Positions 5,585 through 6,337 of a stretch of 6,337 nucleotides of DNA are shown here, one piece after another (the first letter of the stretch is position 1; each line of letters starts with the position of its first letter). The DNA comes from Pseudomonadota bacterium (GTDB lineage Bacteria > Pseudomonadota > Alphaproteobacteria > Acetobacterales > Acetobacteraceae): NCBI GenBank assembly GCA_021808985.1, contig JAKBAQ010000167.1, positions 1 to 6,337 on the forward strand. Direction: 5' to 3'. Position numbers and translations under genes: made by a program. The notes under the pieces were generated by a model. It was not told where the DNA came from. It did no database searches and saw nothing but the letters and a program-made list of their open reading frames with translations.

Positions 5585-6337
5585 ATGCGCGCCCTGCTCC
5601 TGCTGTTCCTGCTCATCCCCGGCCTGGCCTTCGGGGCCGCCAGCAATGTCTTCACCTCCCCGCGAGATTCCGTCCGCCTCATCTCCGCGGCCAACACCGG
5701 GCCTGATGTCCAGCTCGCGCTGCAATTCCAGCTCGCCCCCGGCTGGCACATATACTGGTCCAACCCCGGTGACGCCGGTTTCCCCCCCAGCATCGCCGCC
5801 GCCGCGCCCGCCAGCTTCGGCCCGCTTGGCTTCCCGCCGCCAGAATTATTCCACCAGGGCCCCGTCACCGCCTATGTGCTCTCGGGCAATGTGCTGCTGC
5901 CCTTCATGGCGCATGATGCCGGACAATCCCTCAGCGCCAGCGCGTCCTGGCTGGTCTGCTCCAACATCTGCATCCCCGAGCATGCAAGCTTCACCCTGCC
6001 GCTCTCCGGCGGCCCGGCGCCCGAGGCCGCGCTCTTCACCGGCCCCAAAACCATCCCCTCGCCCTTCCCCGCCACCATCGCGCCGGACGGCACGCTCACC
6101 CTCACCGGCCCCACCGCCGCGCAGGTCGCCGCCGCGCATTTCTTCCCCGCCGCGCCGGGCATGCTCAACAACGGCGCGCCGCAGCGCCTCGCCTTCACCG
6201 CCACCGGCCTCACCTTGGGCCTCACACTGGCGCCCGGCCACAAGCCGCTCTCCGGCGTGCTGGAACTCACCGACCCCTCAGGCGCCACCCAGTCGCTCAC
6301 CCTGGCGCCCGCGCCGGGCGCCGCGCCCGCCCATCCG
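5585..6337 (+). CDS. ScsB/DsbD-like thiol:disulfide interchange protein, N-terminal periplasmic part (runs off window)
   Basis: The first 251 codons of a gene that continues past the window end in frame. Residues 1 to about 17-19 form a signal peptide (MRALLLLFLLIPGLAFG). The following domain matches the N-terminal periplasmic domain of ScsB/DsbD-family proteins (the Pfam 'disulphide bond corrector' type). It shows APGWHIYWSNPGDAGFPPS (51-69), FGPLGFPPPELF (78-89), VLLPF (103-107) and the redox segment WLVCSNICIPEHA (122-134). Cys125 and Cys129 form a CxxxC pair, which in the family passes electrons from the membrane domain to periplasmic partners. Residues from about 141 are Ala/Pro/Thr-rich and probably form the second Ig-like subdomain. 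The membrane domain and C-terminal thioredoxin domain expected in a full protein lie outside the window and cannot be confirmed. No Shine-Dalgarno precedes the ATG; the six bases before it are all C. ATG 5585 is the start that supplies a signal peptide. It is transcribed away from hrpB. Confidence 0.88.
   Translation, partial: MRALLLLFLLIPGLAFGAASNVFTSPRDSVRLISAANTGPDVQLALQFQLAPGWHIYWSNPGDAGFPPSIAAAAPASFGPLGFPPPELFHQGPVTAYVLSGNVLLPFMAHDAGQSLSASASWLVCSNICIPEHASFTLPLSGGPAPEAALFTGPKTIPSPFPATIAPDGTLTLTGPTAAQVAAAHFFPAAPGMLNNGAPQRLAFTATGLTLGLTLAPGHKPLSGVLELTDPSGATQSLTLAPAPGAAPAHP

Noticed and set aside
5540..5749. N-terminal extension of hrpB by 70 codons
   Set aside because: It overlaps the signal-peptide region of the divergent ScsB-like gene, has Gly/Glu/Gln-rich composition, and homologous HrpB proteins begin close to the Walker A motif.
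1..6337. CRISPR array, insertion sequence, tRNA/rRNA or prophage signal
   Set aside because: No spaced direct repeats, terminal inverted repeats, transposase motifs or RNA-gene signatures were seen; nearly every base lies in a recognisable gene.

Overview
The window is GC-rich, densely coding DNA with the look of an alphaproteobacterial chromosome. The gene types fit that group: a ScsB/DsbD-type periplasmic domain ending in CxxxCIPE, a HrpB helicase, and an LplT/Aas-type MFS carrier beginning GALNDNMFKNAL. Acetobacteraceae-like is possible, but that is an impression, not a sequence match. There are no RNA genes, insertion sequences, CRISPR arrays, attachment sites or clear terminators.

Layout. 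Five genes lie head to tail on the minus strand. In transcription order they are hrpB (5539-3146), ogt (3103-2645), a zinc-free quinone oxidoreductase (2648-1677), an LplT-like MFS transporter (1664-387), and the start of an exported alpha/beta hydrolase (349 to beyond position 1). Gaps are 42 bp, a 4-bp ATGA overlap, 12 bp and 37 bp, which suggests one transcription unit. On the plus strand, diverging from hrpB across only 45 bp, is the N-terminal 251 residues of an exported ScsB/DsbD-like protein (5585 to beyond 6337). The only non-coding stretches are these short junctions.

How the genes relate. The minus-strand group combines RNA remodelling (HrpB), direct DNA alkylation repair (Ogt), an NADPH-dependent oxidoreductase, a probable lysophospholipid-type carrier and an exported hydrolase. 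No shared pathway is evident from sequence; the arrangement looks like a housekeeping or stress-linked operon. The divergent gene belongs to periplasmic thiol reduction.

I did not find a convincing new biological system. The points most worth a second look are the very compact hrpB/ScsB-like divergent promoter region with a possible leaderless start, the LplT-like carrier without its usual acyltransferase partner beside an exported hydrolase, a C-over-G strand skew that continues through the change in gene direction, and the weaker skew in the oxidoreductase gene.
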